From Paeniglutamicibacter sulfureus (GTDB taxonomy: Bacteria > Actinomycetota > Actinomycetes > Actinomycetales > Micrococcaceae), in the NCBI RefSeq assembly GCF_039535115.1, contig NZ_BAAAWO010000001.1, positions 4,092,001 through 4,156,000 of the forward strand: a DNA stretch of 64,000 bases, written 5' to 3'. A model generated the notes under the pieces. That model did not search any database, had not been told where the DNA came from, and saw only the letters and a list, made by a program, of their open reading frames with translations. The stretch's first letter is position 1. Each line of letters opens with the position of its first letter. Below, in pieces: positions 8,039 through 16,450 of this stretch. The position numbers and the translations under genes were made by a program.

Positions 8039-8437
8039 GTGGGATCATCCAGACTTTGTTCACGTTCGGCGTGCCGCCAACCGGCCATCGCCACCCTGAC
8101 CTATGTGTACGCCGACTCGACGGCGGTGCTCGGTCCCTTGGCGACCTTTGCGGAACCGCATTGCTACGACTTGTGCTCGCTCCATGCCCAGCGCCTGACC
8201 GTGCCGCTGGGTTGGGAGGTCATGCGCCTGGCCCTGCCCGAGCAGGGACGGCTCGGCAACGACGACCTGTACGCGCTGGCCAATGCGGTGCGGGAAAACG
8301 AGGCCGATGTGGCCCTCGCCCCGGCCCCGGAGGTCCCGGCTCCACGCACCTCGCCGCCGGCCATCGAGCCCGGCAACGCCCAGGGCATGACGCGGCGGCA
8401 CCTGCGGGTGCTGCGCGAAGGGAACCTGGAGCCCTAA
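8039..8437 (+). CDS. DUF3499 family protein, probable zinc-binding
   Basis: From GTG 8039 the product is 132 residues. The first 65 residues (SSRLCSRSACRQPA, then LTYVYADSTAVLGPLA and PHCYDLCSLHAQR) are a close match to actinobacterial DUF3499 (Rv3258c family). Paired Cys and His residues there suggest a zinc ribbon. The C-terminal half is variable. An upstream ATG (7955) would extend it 28 residues into sequence without family similarity. No clear ribosome binding site precedes the GTG, but TAGTCT at 8025-8030 is a plausible -10 box placing transcription start at or next to the GTG, so the mRNA may be leaderless. It heads a + strand group with Trm112 and ahcY. Confidence 0.8.
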   Translation: MGSSRLCSRSACRQPAIATLTYVYADSTAVLGPLATFAEPHCYDLCSLHAQRLTVPLGWEVMRLALPEQGRLGNDDLYALANAVRENEADVALAPAPEVPAPRTSPPAIEPGNAQGMTRRHLRVLREGNLEP

Positions 8438-8447
8438 ACTGGGTTCC

Positions 8448-8645
8448 ATGTCGAATCTCTCAGCCCAACTCTCTGCCCAGCTCCGTTGCCCTCTCACCGG
8501 TTCCACCCTCATCCAGCACGGTGACACGCTGGTGTCCACCGGAACCGGGGACAACGGGGAAACCTACAGCTACGACATCGTCGAGGGGATCCCGGTCATG
8601 CTGGCCCCCGAGGCCACCGTCATCCCCGCGAAGACCCAAGGCTAG
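8448..8645 (+). CDS. Trm112 family protein
   Basis: A 65-residue protein with the Trm112/UPF0434 pattern: [10 protein letters not shown] near residue 12 and [17 protein letters not shown] near residue 40. In bacteria these small proteins are mostly uncharacterised; eukaryotic and archaeal homologues activate methyltransferases. Only one Cys remains of the zinc knuckle (C14), as in many bacterial members. It starts 10 bp after DUF3499 and ends 11 bp before ahcY, so the three are probably co-transcribed. The link to the S-adenosylhomocysteine hydrolase next door is suggestive for a methylation-related role but unproven. Confidence 0.85.
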   Translation: MSNLSAQLSAQLRCPLTGSTLIQHGDTLVSTGTGDNGETYSYDIVEGIPVMLAPEATVIPAKTQG

Positions 8646-8656
8646 GGGCCGGGGAC

Positions 8657-10123
8657 ATGGGCATCGATTTCCGGGTCGCGAACCTGTCCCTGCACGAGGC
8701 CGGACGCCACCAGATCCGCCTGGCCGAGCACGAGATGCCCGGATTGATGTCCCTGCGCGCCGAATACGCGACGGAGCAGCCGCTGGCCGGCGCCCGCATC
8801 GCCGGGTCCCTGCACATGACGGTGCAGACAGCGGTTCTCATCGAGACCCTCGTGGCCCTGGGCGCGCAGGTCCGCTGGGCCTCCTGCAACATCTTCTCCA
8901 CCCAGGACGAGGCCGCGGCCGCCGTGGTCGTGGGCACCGGCACCCCGGAGAACCCCGCCGGCGTCCCGGTGTTCGCCTGGAAGAACGAGTCCCTCGAGGA
9001 CTACTGGTGGACCGCCGAGCAGGTCCTTACCTGGCCGGGGGCCGAGACCGAGCCGGAGCTCGGACCGAACATGATCCTGGACGACGGCGGCGACGCCACC
9101 ATGCTGGTGCACCTGGGCGCGCAGTACGAGGCCGCCGGAGCCGTGCCCGGCCCCGAGGCCGCGACAAGCCACGAACACTCCATCGTGCTGGACACCCTGC
9201 GCGTCTCCCTGTCCAATGACCCGGCCAAGTTCACCCGCATTGCCGCGAGGATCAACGGCGTCACCGAGGAAACCACCACCGGGGTGATGCGGCTGAACCA
9301 GATGGCAGCTGCCCAAACGCTGCTCTTCCCGGCGATCAACGTCAACGATTCGGTGACCAAGTCGAAGTTCGACAACAAATACGGCATCCGCCACTCCCTG
9401 CCCGATGGGCTCATGCGCGCCACCGATGTGCTGATCGGCGGCAAGGTGGTCGTCGTTTGCGGCTATGGGGACGTGGGCAAGGGTGCCGCCGAGGCCATGC
9501 GCGGCCAGGGCGCCCGGGTGATCGTCACCGAGATCGACCCGATCTGCGCCCTGCAGGCGGCCATGGACGGCTACCAGGTGGCCCGGCTGGAAACCGTGCT
9601 GGACCAGGGCGACATCTTCGTCACCACCACCGGCGGCAAGGACATCATCACCGCCGGGCACATGCAGCTGATGAAGAACAAGGCCATCGTGGGCAACGTC
9701 GGGCACTTCGACAACGAGATCGACATGGCGGGACTGGCCGCGATCCCGGGCGTCCAAAAGGTCGAGATCAAGGCCCAGGTGCACGAGTGGACCTTCGAGG
9801 CCGGTTCCACGGCCGAACGCTCCGTCATCGTGCTCTCCGAGGGCCGGCTGCTGAACCTGGGCAATGCCACCGGCCACCCCTCGTTCGTGATGTCCAATTC
9901 CTTCGCCAACCAGGTGATCGCGCAGATCGAGCTGTACTCCAAGGCCGGCACGGGGGAGTACGCCAAGTCCGTCTACGTGCTGCCCAAGATCCTGGACGAG
10001 AAGGTCGCGCGCCTTCACCTCGCCGCCCTGGGTGTCGAACTGACGGAGCTTTCGGACGCGCAGGCCCGGTACCTCGGACTTGATGCCGCCGGCCCGTACA
10101 AGCCGGAGAGCTACCGCTACTAG
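8657..10123 (+). CDS. ahcY: Adenosylhomocysteinase
   Basis: A 488-residue S-adenosyl-L-homocysteine hydrolase. It reversibly splits S-adenosylhomocysteine, the product inhibitor of methyltransferases, to adenosine and homocysteine using bound NAD. Visible signatures: the N-terminal catalytic domain with [12 protein letters not shown] and [37 protein letters not shown] near residue 230; the Rossmann motif GYGDVGKG near residue 270; and the C-terminal YKPESYRY dimer/NAD tail. The length fits the form with an insertion found in actinobacteria. ATG 8657 follows a purine-rich GGGGCCGGGGA. A GC-rich hairpin downstream probably ends the transcript. Confidence 0.97.
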   Translation: MGIDFRVANLSLHEAGRHQIRLAEHEMPGLMSLRAEYATEQPLAGARIAGSLHMTVQTAVLIETLVALGAQVRWASCNIFSTQDEAAAAVVVGTGTPENPAGVPVFAWKNESLEDYWWTAEQVLTWPGAETEPELGPNMILDDGGDATMLVHLGAQYEAAGAVPGPEAATSHEHSIVLDTLRVSLSNDPAKFTRIAARINGVTEETTTGVMRLNQMAAAQTLLFPAINVNDSVTKSKFDNKYGIRHSLPDGLMRATDVLIGGKVVVVCGYGDVGKGAAEAMRGQGARVIVTEIDPICALQAAMDGYQVARLETVLDQGDIFVTTTGGKDIITAGHMQLMKNKAIVGNVGHFDNEIDMAGLAAIPGVQKVEIKAQVHEWTFEAGSTAERSVIVLSEGRLLNLGNATGHPSFVMSNSFANQVIAQIELYSKAGTGEYAKSVYVLPKILDEKVARLHLAALGVELTELSDAQARYLGLDAAGPYKPESYRY

Positions 10124-10171
10124 GCGGATCGCGGCCCGGCCGCCGAAGTTCTCCGGGCCGCAGGAATCGAA

Positions 10172-10210
10172 GCCCGCCTTGCCTTCGCGCCTCGCGGCGG
10201 CAGGGCGGGC
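10172..10210. terminator. GC-rich hairpin after ahcY
   Basis: GCCCGCCTTGCC (10172-10183) pairs with GGCAGGGCGGGC (10199-10210) with one wobble. No T tract follows, so it may be a weak or non-canonical terminator, as is frequent in actinobacteria. Confidence 0.5.
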
Positions 10211-10373
10211 GCCGGTGCGTTGCCCTTCCGACACGCGGACCGAAAAGACGCTGGTGGGCCGCGGGTGAACCCTCGGCTCGATAGGCTTAGCTGTGTGTTT
10301 GGCAGTGGGCGTTGTCGGCCCGCAACGCCCCGCACCGCAAGCGCACCGCATGTCAGAGTTTTGAGGGAGAAGC

Positions 10374-11747
10374 ATGGCTGAGCAGGACGAACCGCAGACC
10401 GGCAAGCCGGGAAAGCCGGCGACCGCACAGGCAGTGCCCGGTGCCGGCGCCAAGACCGAGGCCGGATCCGGCTCGTTGAGCGCCGCCGCCGCGTCGGCCG
10501 CCGCCCGGATCGAGGCCTCGATTGTCGCCTCGCGGACTGCCGCCGCGCAGAAGGCCGCCGAAGCCAAGATGCCCGCAGCACAGGCAGCGAAGCCCGCAGC
10601 AACGACCGGCGCTGCGCCGGCCAAGCCTGCGCAGGCCCCTACCGCCGCACCGGCGGCCGCGGCCAGGCCAGCTGCCACACCCCTGAAGCCGGCCGACCCG
10701 GCAAAGGCGACCCCTGCCGGGGCAGGCGCCCAGAAGCAGGCCCCGGGCAAGGCCGAAGAGCCCGAGGAAGTCGAGGACATCATCGCCAAGATCCCGGTGG
10801 AACCGCTCCCCGAAACCGCCAAGGTCGACAAGTCGTCGTCACCGGCAACTGCCGGATCCGCAGCATCGACGGACAACGACCAGACCCGCGCCATGCCGCG
10901 CCCGGTGGCCCCGGCCACACCGCAAACCGCTTCGGCCATTGCCGAGGCACGCAGCAGGGTCTTCGGCGCCTACACCCCGGTGCCCGAGCCGACCCCTGCG
11001 GCCCGCGAACGCCGTGCCGCCCGCGAGGCGGCCCTGGAATCCAAGCCGCCACTGGCCCGCACCCTCCAAGTGTTGCTGGCCATCGCCTACCCCCTGGTGC
11101 TGCTGATCCTGGCCATCCGCCTGGTGGCCAGCCCCATCTTCCTGTGGATTGCCTACCAGCGCCCCGGATTCCCCGTCGACAGCTTCGGGTTCACCACCGC
11201 CGACAGGCTGACCTACGGCTCCTTCGGCGTGGACTTCCTGAACAACGTCGCCGACAACCGGTACCTGGCCGAACTGCGGGATCCCAACGGCAACCCGCTT
11301 TTCCTCGGCACCGAGGTCCAGCACATGGCCGACGTCAAGAACGTCATGTCCTTCACCTATCTGGGCGGGACCATTCTGGGCGTCATCGCGCTCATTGCAC
11401 TGATCTACCTGGGCAAGCGCTACGCCGGCGGCATCCGCCGCGGGCTCTTTGCCGGATCGGTCGCCACCCTGGTGCTGCTTGCAGGTCTCACCGTCGTGGC
11501 GATCCTTGGCTGGGAAAGCTTCTTCAGCACGTTCCACCGGATCTTCTTTGCGGACGGCACCTGGACCTTCAACTTCTCAGACACGCTGATCAGGCTCTAC
11601 CCGCCGCAATTCTGGATCGACGCAGCCATCGGCATCGCCGGCCTGGTGGTCATCACGGCGCTGGTGACCCTGATCGCCACTTGGCCTACGGCCAAGCGCC
11701 GCGAGGGCTCGCGCCTGCGCCAGGAAAAGCGGGTCTTCGGGCTGTAG
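10374..11747 (+). CDS. TIGR01906/DUF1461 family integral membrane protein
   Basis: A 457-residue protein preceded by GAGGGAGAAGC. Residues 1-220 are a low-complexity Ala/Pro/Lys-rich cytoplasmic extension. The C-terminal half has about five membrane helices: VLLAIAYPLVLLILAIRLV near 230, then ones near 325, 355 and 415. The extracytoplasmic loop contains DFLNN and MADVKNVMSFTYLGG, the pattern of TIGR01906/DUF1461 proteins. Function is unknown. The long disordered N-terminus is not a core part of the family and may be a protein-interaction tail. It is monocistronic, flanked by the ahcY hairpin and a strong bidirectional terminator. Confidence 0.8.
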   Translation: MAEQDEPQTGKPGKPATAQAVPGAGAKTEAGSGSLSAAAASAAARIEASIVASRTAAAQKAAEAKMPAAQAAKPAATTGAAPAKPAQAPTAAPAAAARPAATPLKPADPAKATPAGAGAQKQAPGKAEEPEEVEDIIAKIPVEPLPETAKVDKSSSPATAGSAASTDNDQTRAMPRPVAPATPQTASAIAEARSRVFGAYTPVPEPTPAARERRAAREAALESKPPLARTLQVLLAIAYPLVLLILAIRLVASPIFLWIAYQRPGFPVDSFGFTTADRLTYGSFGVDFLNNVADNRYLAELRDPNGNPLFLGTEVQHMADVKNVMSFTYLGGTILGVIALIALIYLGKRYAGGIRRGLFAGSVATLVLLAGLTVVAILGWESFFSTFHRIFFADGTWTFNFSDTLIRLYPPQFWIDAAIGIAGLVVITALVTLIATWPTAKRREGSRLRQEKRVFGL

Positions 11748-11764
11748 CACTGCCGACCACTGCA

Positions 11765-11820
11765 GATTCCCGGGTGTTTCCCGGCTTCGATTCGGAAGCC
11801 GGGCCAAGCACCCGGGAATC
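11765..11820. terminator. Bidirectional terminator between convergent genes
   Basis: Nested dyads: GATTCCCGGGTG with CACCCGGGAATC (outer), and CCCGGCTTC with GAAGCCGGG (inner). They sit between the convergent DUF1461 and acyl-CoA ligase genes. No long T run follows on either side. Confidence 0.7.
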
Positions 11821-11838
11821 ACTGTTTGTGCCGACCCT

Positions 11839-13686
11839 TCAGCGCCTGTACAACTGGTCGATCAGGTCCTGGAAGTCACTGACGATGCTTCCCCGCTTCA
11901 CCTTCAGCGAGGGCGTCAGGTGCCCCGACTCCTCGGTGAACTCCCGGTCCAGGACCACGAACTTCCGGATGCCCTCGGCCTTGGAGACCGCGGCGTTCGC
12001 CGCATCCACGGCGTCCTGGAGCTCGGCGAGCACCTTGGGCTGCACCGCCGCCTCGGCCGGGGAGAGAACCGGAAGGGCGTTGGCCCGGCACCACGGGCCC
12101 AGTTCTTCGGGATCCAGGGTCAGCAGGGCGGCGATGAACGGACGGTTATCACCCACCAACACCACCTGGGAGACCAGGGGCGAGGTTCGGATGGCTTCCT
12201 CCAGCGGCCCCGGAGCCACGTTCTTGCCGCCTGCCGTCACCAGGATGTCCTTCTTGCGCCCGGTGATGCCCAGGAACCCCGACTCGTCCAGGGCCCCGGT
12301 GTCGCCGGTCCTGAAGAATCCCTCGTCGTCAAAGGCGTCGGCCGTGGCCTGCGCATTGTGGTGGTAGCCGGCAAAGACCCCGATTCCCTTGACCAATACC
12401 TCGCCGTCAGGCGCGATGCGGACGGTGGTGCCGGGGATGGGCAGGCCCACGGACCCCACCCTGAGGTTCCGCGCCATGTTTACGGTTGCCGGGGCCGTGG
12501 TCTCGGTGAGCCCATAGCCTTCCAGCAATCCCACGCCGGCGCCGCGGAAGAAATGGGCCAGGTCGGCGTTCAAGGCGCTGGCGCCGCAAATGGCGTAACG
12601 CACCCTGCCGCCCAGCACCGCCCGCAGCCGCGGGTAGAGCACCTTGTTGAACAGGGCGTGCCGGGCCAGCAGGAGCGGGGAACGGCGCGAGGCCAGGCCG
12701 CGGGCCCGGGCGTCGGCGCTCCGGGAAAATTCGATGGCTGTCGACTCCGCCTGGGCGAAAAGCTGGCCCTTGCCCGCGGCCAATGCCGTGCCGGCCGCGG
12801 TGGTGCGGATCTTTTCGAAGACCCTGGGCACAGCCAGCAGGAAGCCCGGTTTCACGGCCGCCAGATCCGGCTCCAGGGTGGAGGCCGAGGACGCGTGCGC
12901 GATGGTCGATCCTGCGTGCACGCAGACCTGCTGGACGGCGCGGGCCAGGACATGGGCCAGCGGCAGGAACATCAAGGTGCGATCGTTCCGGCCCAGCACC
13001 GGGGCCATGTGCCGGGCCAGGTTCACGGCAATCAGGGAGAAATTCGCGTGGGTCATCATGCAACCCTTGGGCCGTCCGGTGGTGCCGGAAGTGTAGACCA
13101 GCGTGGCGATGTCCTTCAGGCCGGCGGAGGTCCGGGCGGCCTCGACCTGTTCATTGCCGATCCCGCTGGCGGACCCCTCCGACAGCAGTTCCCGGAGTCC
13201 TGCTGCAGGGATGTCGGTCGGCCCGGGGGCCTCGGGCCCCTCAAAGGTCCACACGGTGACCTCCTCGTCCACGGATCCGGCGGCCTCCGCGAGCACTCGT
13301 GCGCAGGCCGGGTCCTCGGCAAACACGTGCCGGGCGCCGGAGTCCTGCAGGATCCACGCCACCTGGTACGGGGAACTGGTCTCGTAGATGGGAACGGACA
13401 CAGCACCGGCAAACCAGATCGCCTGCTCGGCCAGCGCCCATTCATAGCGCGTGCGGGACATGATCCCGATCTTTTCCCCGGGGGCGATCCCGGCGGCCAG
13501 CAGCATCTTGGCCAGCGAGCGGACGTCGGCGACGAAGTCGGCGGTGGACACGTCGGTCCACGAGCCTGCGCGCTTGACGCTAAAAAGCGGTGCGCCGGTG
13601 CCGCGGGCCAGGCGGTCCACCAGCAATTGGGTGGTGTTGAAGTCCTGCGGCAGGTCCTGGAGAAGTGGTGTGCTGGCTTCGCGCAT
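11839..13686 (-). CDS. Long-chain fatty-acid--CoA ligase (AMP-forming, FadD15-like)
   Basis: A 615-residue adenylate-forming enzyme that activates fatty acids to acyl-CoA through an acyl-AMP intermediate. Motifs: the phosphate-binding loop YTSGTTGRPKG near residue 180, the gate region LEGYGLTETTAP near 375, RTGDTGALDESGFLGITGRKKDILVTAGGKNVAP near 475, and the C-terminal VLDREFTEESGHLTPSLKVKR containing the adenylation Lys. I set the start at ATG 13686 (M-R-E-A-S), which matches the beginning of FadD15 and has GGGAAG 10 nt upstream; an ORF from 13734 would add 16 unrelated residues. It shares a short gap with the co-directional O-mannosyltransferase upstream. Confidence 0.92.
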   Translation of the reverse strand: MREASTPLLQDLPQDFNTTQLLVDRLARGTGAPLFSVKRAGSWTDVSTADFVADVRSLAKMLLAAGIAPGEKIGIMSRTRYEWALAEQAIWFAGAVSVPIYETSSPYQVAWILQDSGARHVFAEDPACARVLAEAAGSVDEEVTVWTFEGPEAPGPTDIPAAGLRELLSEGSASGIGNEQVEAARTSAGLKDIATLVYTSGTTGRPKGCMMTHANFSLIAVNLARHMAPVLGRNDRTLMFLPLAHVLARAVQQVCVHAGSTIAHASSASTLEPDLAAVKPGFLLAVPRVFEKIRTTAAGTALAAGKGQLFAQAESTAIEFSRSADARARGLASRRSPLLLARHALFNKVLYPRLRAVLGGRVRYAICGASALNADLAHFFRGAGVGLLEGYGLTETTAPATVNMARNLRVGSVGLPIPGTTVRIAPDGEVLVKGIGVFAGYHHNAQATADAFDDEGFFRTGDTGALDESGFLGITGRKKDILVTAGGKNVAPGPLEEAIRTSPLVSQVVLVGDNRPFIAALLTLDPEELGPWCRANALPVLSPAEAAVQPKVLAELQDAVDAANAAVSKAEGIRKFVVLDREFTEESGHLTPSLKVKRGSIVSDFQDLIDQLYRR

Positions 13687-13761
13687 GGTGTGGTGCTTCC
13701 CGGGAGATGGTCGGCGTGTGGTCTGGGACATCACCTATGTTACCCATTGGTAATTTGGGGT

Positions 13762-15369
13762 CTATCCCCAGCTGGGCATCCAAATGTGGTTGCGCCAGTT
13801 CTCGTAGGTGACCATCTCCCCGGTCCACACCGGGAGGAAGTAGGCGGACACGACAACGACCAAGGCCAGGAAGATCCCCACACCCCACAAGAGGCGCCGC
13901 CGGTGCCACGGCACCTGGCCCCCGACGGGCAGGCTCCTGCCCAGCACGTAGCACAGGGAGAGGATGAGGAACGGGGCGAAAGGCAGGGTATAGAAGAAGA
14001 ACATTGTCCTCTCCGGATAGGCGAACCACGGCAGGAACCCGGCGCCCACTCCCGCCAGGATGGCCCCGGCACGCCAGTCGCGGGCACCGATCCAGTGGAA
14101 AAGCACCAGCAACAGGCTCAGCGTCGCCGCCCACCACATGATCGGGTTGGGCAGGTCGGTGATCGCCTGGACGCAATCCGAAGAGGTGCACCCGAACTCG
14201 CCATTGCCGCGCGATTCGTAGAAGAAGAGCACGGGGCGTCCGGCAAAGAGCCAGCTCCAGGGCGAGGACTCCCAGCCGTGAGGCGAGCCCAGGCCCTCGT
14301 GGAAGGAATAGGCCGCCCGGTGGTATTCGCCCAGTGAACGCAGCGCCTCCGGTACCCAGCCCCAGGTCTCCGAGGGATTCTCCGCAGCCCATTGGCGGTA
14401 GCGTCCGTCGGAGGAGAGCAGCCAACCGGTCCAGGTGGCCAGGTACACCACGATGGCCGTGGGGATGATGAGCAGGAACGCCGGGACCCCGTCGCGGATC
14501 AGCCCGGCGGCGATCCAGTGGCGGATCCCGGCGCGGCGCCGGGCCGAAAGATCCCAGAGCACCGTCATCAGTCCGAAGACGGCAATGAAGGACAACGCCG
14601 ACCACTTGACCCCGGCTGCACAGCCGAACATCACCCCGGCCACCAAGCGCCACGGCCGCCACCACAACCACGGGCCGTAGGTCAGCAACCCCTCGGCGGG
14701 GCGGGCGCCATCGGCGGTGGCCAGGGCGCGGGCCAGTCGCTCGCGTCCGTCGAAGCGGTCAAGGAGCAGGGCGAAGAACCCTGCCAGAAGGAAGAACATC
14801 AGGAAGATATCGAGCAGTCCGGTGCGGGACATGACCAACTGGTGCCCGTCGATGGCTGCCAACAGGCCGGCCACGCCGCCCAGGAACACCGAGGAGAACA
14901 TCTTCTGGGCAACCAGCGCGCACAGCAGCACCGCGAGGGTGCCAAAGAGCGCGGCGGAAAAGCGCCAGCCCAGCCCGTTGTCACTGCCGAAAAGCCACAT
15001 CCCCGCGGCGATCAGCCACTTGCCCAGCGGGGGATGGACCACGAAGGAGGCGGAGTCCTTGGGCTCCGGGTGCCCTGCAATGAAGGCATCGTTCGGCTCC
15101 TCGCCCCACTCCAGCTCGTAGCCCGCCTGCATCATGGTGAAGGCGTCCTTGACGTAATACGTCTCGTCAAAGATCAGCAGATGCGGATGGGCGAGGTTGG
15201 TGAAGCGCAGCACCGCCGCGAGTGCGGTGACCGCCAGCGGAACGATCCAGCCCCAGATCCCGGGACGGTGCAACGGGCCCGCCAAACGGTCCCTCAGGGC
15301 TTCGCGCCCGAAGGCGCCGGCCGGTGGGAGGACCCAGCGCCGAAGTCTCTGCGTGGAAGCTGTAGTCAC
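13762..15369 (-). CDS. Dolichyl-phosphate-mannose--protein O-mannosyltransferase family
   Basis: A 535-residue polytopic GT39/GT-C enzyme that transfers mannose from polyprenyl-phosphate-mannose to Ser/Thr of secreted proteins. The first extracytoplasmic loop has the acidic pair in FDETYYVKDAF and GYELEW near residue 65. HPPLGKWLIAAGMWLFG near 120, then repeated hydrophobic helices and a C-terminal VTYENWRNHIWMPSWG are characteristic. GTG 15369 is chosen because family similarity begins with the hydrophobic core soon after. TAGAGT (15377-15382 on the minus strand) forms a -10 just upstream, so the message may be leaderless. It is divergent from rsmI, as in many actinobacteria. Confidence 0.93.
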   Translation of the reverse strand: MTTASTQRLRRWVLPPAGAFGREALRDRLAGPLHRPGIWGWIVPLAVTALAAVLRFTNLAHPHLLIFDETYYVKDAFTMMQAGYELEWGEEPNDAFIAGHPEPKDSASFVVHPPLGKWLIAAGMWLFGSDNGLGWRFSAALFGTLAVLLCALVAQKMFSSVFLGGVAGLLAAIDGHQLVMSRTGLLDIFLMFFLLAGFFALLLDRFDGRERLARALATADGARPAEGLLTYGPWLWWRPWRLVAGVMFGCAAGVKWSALSFIAVFGLMTVLWDLSARRRAGIRHWIAAGLIRDGVPAFLLIIPTAIVVYLATWTGWLLSSDGRYRQWAAENPSETWGWVPEALRSLGEYHRAAYSFHEGLGSPHGWESSPWSWLFAGRPVLFFYESRGNGEFGCTSSDCVQAITDLPNPIMWWAATLSLLLVLFHWIGARDWRAGAILAGVGAGFLPWFAYPERTMFFFYTLPFAPFLILSLCYVLGRSLPVGGQVPWHRRRLLWGVGIFLALVVVVSAYFLPVWTGEMVTYENWRNHIWMPSWG

Positions 15370-15434
15370 TGTCAATACTCTACCGGCGCCCGTCGGCGGG
15401 ATACGGCGGCACGCGCGGGCAGTAGGCTTGGGGC

Positions 15435-16283
15435 GTGGAAACTCAAGAAACCCCGGGCCAGATCGTCTTGGCGGCAACCCCCATTGGCAACCTTTCCGAC
15501 GCGTCCCCCCGCCTGATCGAGCTCATGAAGAGCGCAGACATCGTGGCCGCCGAGGACACCCGGCGTTTCCTGCACCTGGCCACCGGCCTGGGAGTCCGCG
15601 TCCCCGGGCGCTTGATCAGCTACCACGAGCACAACGAAACCCACCGGCTGACCGAGCTGCTCGAGCTGGTGGCCGGCGGGGCGACCATCCTGGTGGTCTC
15701 CGATGCCGGCATGCCCGCTGTCTCCGACCCCGGGTTCAAGCTGGTCGAGGCAGCCGTGGCCGCCGGCGTCACCGTCACCGCCGTGCCCGGGCCCTCCGCC
15801 GTGCTCACCGCGCTGGCCCTGTCAGGGCTTCCCACCGACAGGTTCACCTTCGAGGGCTTCCTGCCCCGCAAGGCCGGTGAGCGGACCAAGCGCCTTCAGG
15901 ACCTGGCCACCGAGCAACGGACCATGGTCTTCTTCGAGGCTCCGCACCGGCTGGACGCGATGATCCGTGCGCTGCGCGATGCCTTCGGACCCGAGCGCAA
16001 GGGGGCCATTGCCCGCGAACTGACCAAGATGTATGAAGAAGTGATCCGCGGAAACCTCGACGAGCTGCTGGTGTGGGCCGAGGGGGAGGTCCGCGGCGAG
16101 ATCGCCGTGGTCATTGCCGGCGCTCCGGCGGGGGAGCCCGCACGCGCCACCGACCACGTGGCCCAGGTGCAGCAACTTGTCTCGGAGGGCCTGCGTCTGA
16201 AGGAAGCGGTGGCTGCGGTCGCCGAGACCGAACGCGTGTCCAAGCGCGAGCTCTACGCAGCGGTGCTCGAAGCCCGCGCCTGA
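15435..16283 (+). CDS. rsmI: 16S rRNA (cytidine(1402)-2'-O)-methyltransferase
   Basis: A 282-residue SAM-dependent tetrapyrrole-methylase-fold enzyme that methylates the 2'-O of C1402 in the 16S rRNA decoding centre. Motifs: LAATPIGNLSDASPRLIELMKSADIVAAEDTR at the N-terminus (split here by its own glycine loop), SDAGMPAVSDPGFKLV near residue 90, VPGPSAVLTALALSGLP near 120, and FEGFLPRK near 140. GTG 15435 is the start that places the conserved first strand at residues 8-14. The divergent partner is the O-mannosyltransferase gene. Confidence 0.95.
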   Translation: METQETPGQIVLAATPIGNLSDASPRLIELMKSADIVAAEDTRRFLHLATGLGVRVPGRLISYHEHNETHRLTELLELVAGGATILVVSDAGMPAVSDPGFKLVEAAVAAGVTVTAVPGPSAVLTALALSGLPTDRFTFEGFLPRKAGERTKRLQDLATEQRTMVFFEAPHRLDAMIRALRDAFGPERKGAIARELTKMYEEVIRGNLDELLVWAEGEVRGEIAVVIAGAPAGEPARATDHVAQVQQLVSEGLRLKEAVAAVAETERVSKRELYAAVLEARA

Positions 16284-16322
16284 CCATTGCCCCAAAAAAC
16301 CACCGGGACGCGCATGGGATGA

Positions 16323-16354
16323 CTGCACAAAATGGCGGCTTCGTCATAGTGCAG
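16323..16354. promoter_or_regulatory. Dyad CTGCAC-N20-GTGCAG upstream of gabD
   Basis: Perfect 6-bp half-sites CTGCAC (16323-16328) and GTGCAG (16349-16354) separated by 20 bp end 7 bp before the predicted gabD -35. The position would suit an activator or a repressor blocking polymerase. The regulator is not identified. Confidence 0.35.
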
Positions 16355-16361
16355 ATAGAAA

Positions 16362-16390
16362 TTTACAGTCACTTGCCGCGGCGCTAGCGT
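16362..16390 (+). promoter_or_regulatory. Putative gabD promoter
   Basis: TTTACA (16362-16367) and TAGCGT (16385-16390) with a 17-bp spacer, about 60 bp before the gabD ATG. The -10 fits the TAnnnT form of actinobacterial housekeeping promoters. Confidence 0.5.
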
Positions 16391-16450
16391 GGAGACCAAC
16401 ACGATCCTGCAATTTTCGCAACACCCCACAGTTCAAGGGAGAACGCCGCT

